Shown piece by piece: positions 42,460 to 42,920 of a DNA stretch of 42,920 bases (its first letter is position 1; each line of letters begins with the position of its first letter). Source of the DNA: Mucilaginibacter sp. (GTDB taxonomy: Bacteria > Bacteroidota > Bacteroidia > Sphingobacteriales > Sphingobacteriaceae); the NCBI RefSeq assembly GCF_028288225.1, contig NZ_JAQBOC010000040.1, positions 1 to 42,920 of the forward strand, given 5' to 3'. Position numbers and translations under genes: made by a program. A model generated the notes under the pieces. That model searched no databases. It was not told where the DNA came from and was given only the letters and a program-made list of their open reading frames with translations.

Positions 42460-42920
42460 TTAAACTTCATCCGGGGAGCGGAAATCGATCATTTTTTTTC
42501 TTTCTTCCCTTTTTTCTTCCTTCATTGACAATTGTTCGGGCTTTATAACTCCCTGGGGGCCGATGGCCCAGCTTAAAGGTCTTTGCTCTTTGCCTACCGA
42601 AGCAGCCAACAGCATCAACCCCTGCATAAAAGCATCAGGCCTGGGCGGGCACCCCGGTACGTATACATCCACCGGTAAAAACTTATCCACGCCCTGTACC
42701 ACGCTATAAATATCATACATACCGCCCGAGTTGGCGCAAGAGCCCATAGAGATAACCCATTTAGGTTCCATCATTTGCTCGTGCAAACGTTTAATGATAG
42801 GAGCCATTTTTACAAAAACAGTTCCGGCTATAACCATTACATCAGCTTCACGGGGAGTACCGCGTATTACTTCTGCTCCAAAGCGTGCAACATCATATTT
42901 GCTGGTTAAACTGGTGGCCA
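42460..42920 (-). CDS. nuoB: NADH-quinone oxidoreductase subunit B, N-terminus beyond window edge
   Basis: NuoB carries cluster N2, the last electron carrier before quinone. The frame is open to the window edge; about 152 residues are present, beginning with [20 protein letters not shown] and [12 protein letters not shown]. Of the N2 ligands, the two downstream cysteines are seen in [14 protein letters not shown] and [14 protein letters not shown]; the Cys-Cys pair should lie just outside. The C-terminal tail ([16 protein letters not shown], then [10 protein letters not shown]) is charged. It is the first nuo gene visible; nuoA is presumably next, outside the window. Confidence 0.95.
   Translation of the reverse strand, partial: ATSLTSKYDVARFGAEVIRGTPREADVMVIAGTVFVKMAPIIKRLHEQMMEPKWVISMGSCANSGGMYDIYSVVQGVDKFLPVDVYVPGCPPRPDAFMQGLMLLAASVGKEQRPLSWAIGPQGVIKPEQLSMKEEKREERKKMIDFRSPDEV

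Noticed and set aside
1..42920. CRISPR arrays, insertion sequences, integrases or prophage genes
   Set aside because: No regularly spaced repeats and no transposase, integrase or phage structural motifs were found; the repeats present are short spacer elements.

Overview
The window looks like the chromosome of a Bacteroidota bacterium, most likely a Sphingobacteriaceae member (Mucilaginibacter/Pedobacter-like). The grounds are candidate promoters with the Bacteroidota -7 box TAnnTTTG, a type B ribosomal protein L31, the GlmU-like/TpiA/PrmA neighbourhood, a DUF3276-like PUR-alpha protein, few obvious Shine-Dalgarno sequences, and many gene spacers made of short inverted or direct repeats of the kind scattered through such genomes. 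This assignment is inference from gene content; no database search was possible.

Layout. 1-6300: a cut-off lipoprotein, a double ABC ATPase, a DUF6882-like protein, an orphan antitoxin-like gene between two 43-base direct repeats, mqnC (futalosine menaquinone pathway), scpB, an acidic micro-protein and a GNAT-like protein. 6300-13000 (minus strand): an XRE regulator, mpl, a tandem universal stress protein, prmA, a membrane protein, tpiA, a GlmU-like sugar nucleotidyltransferase and rpmE2. 13000-21200: a membrane protein, methylmalonyl-CoA epimerase, a conserved 492-residue protein of unknown role, iscS-iscU-iscA, an acyl-CoA ligase and a HAD hydrolase.

21200-28550 reads as an accessory region. 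Much of it is visibly richer in G+C than the left part. It begins with two truncated, frameshifted genes joined end to end (an M16 peptidase piece and a luciferase-like monooxygenase piece). It then carries DoxX with a divergent HxlR regulator, a Crp-like regulator, a membrane protein, two SDR/AraC pairs arranged back to back, and a divergent pair made of a zinc-ribbon protein and a small PUR-alpha-like protein. A tRNA-like 5' fragment lies between this region and the next.

28670-42920 (minus strand) is a complex I operon, nuoB(partial)-nuoCD-nuoE-F-G-H-I-J-K-L-M-N, with many overlapping or nearly touching genes. It includes the NADH-input module (E, F, G), a fused NuoCD and a NuoG whose iron-sulfur cysteines fall at the positions recalled for E. 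coli NuoG. Its quinone partner is probably menaquinone, consistent with mqnC at the other end of the window.

The unusual points are the chimeric pseudogene joint, the nuoCD/EFG-type complex I, a long hairpin inside the nuo operon, the repeat-flanked orphan antitoxin, the zinc-ribbon/PUR-alpha pair, and several structured spacers. I did not find a clearly new multi-gene defence or biosynthetic system.
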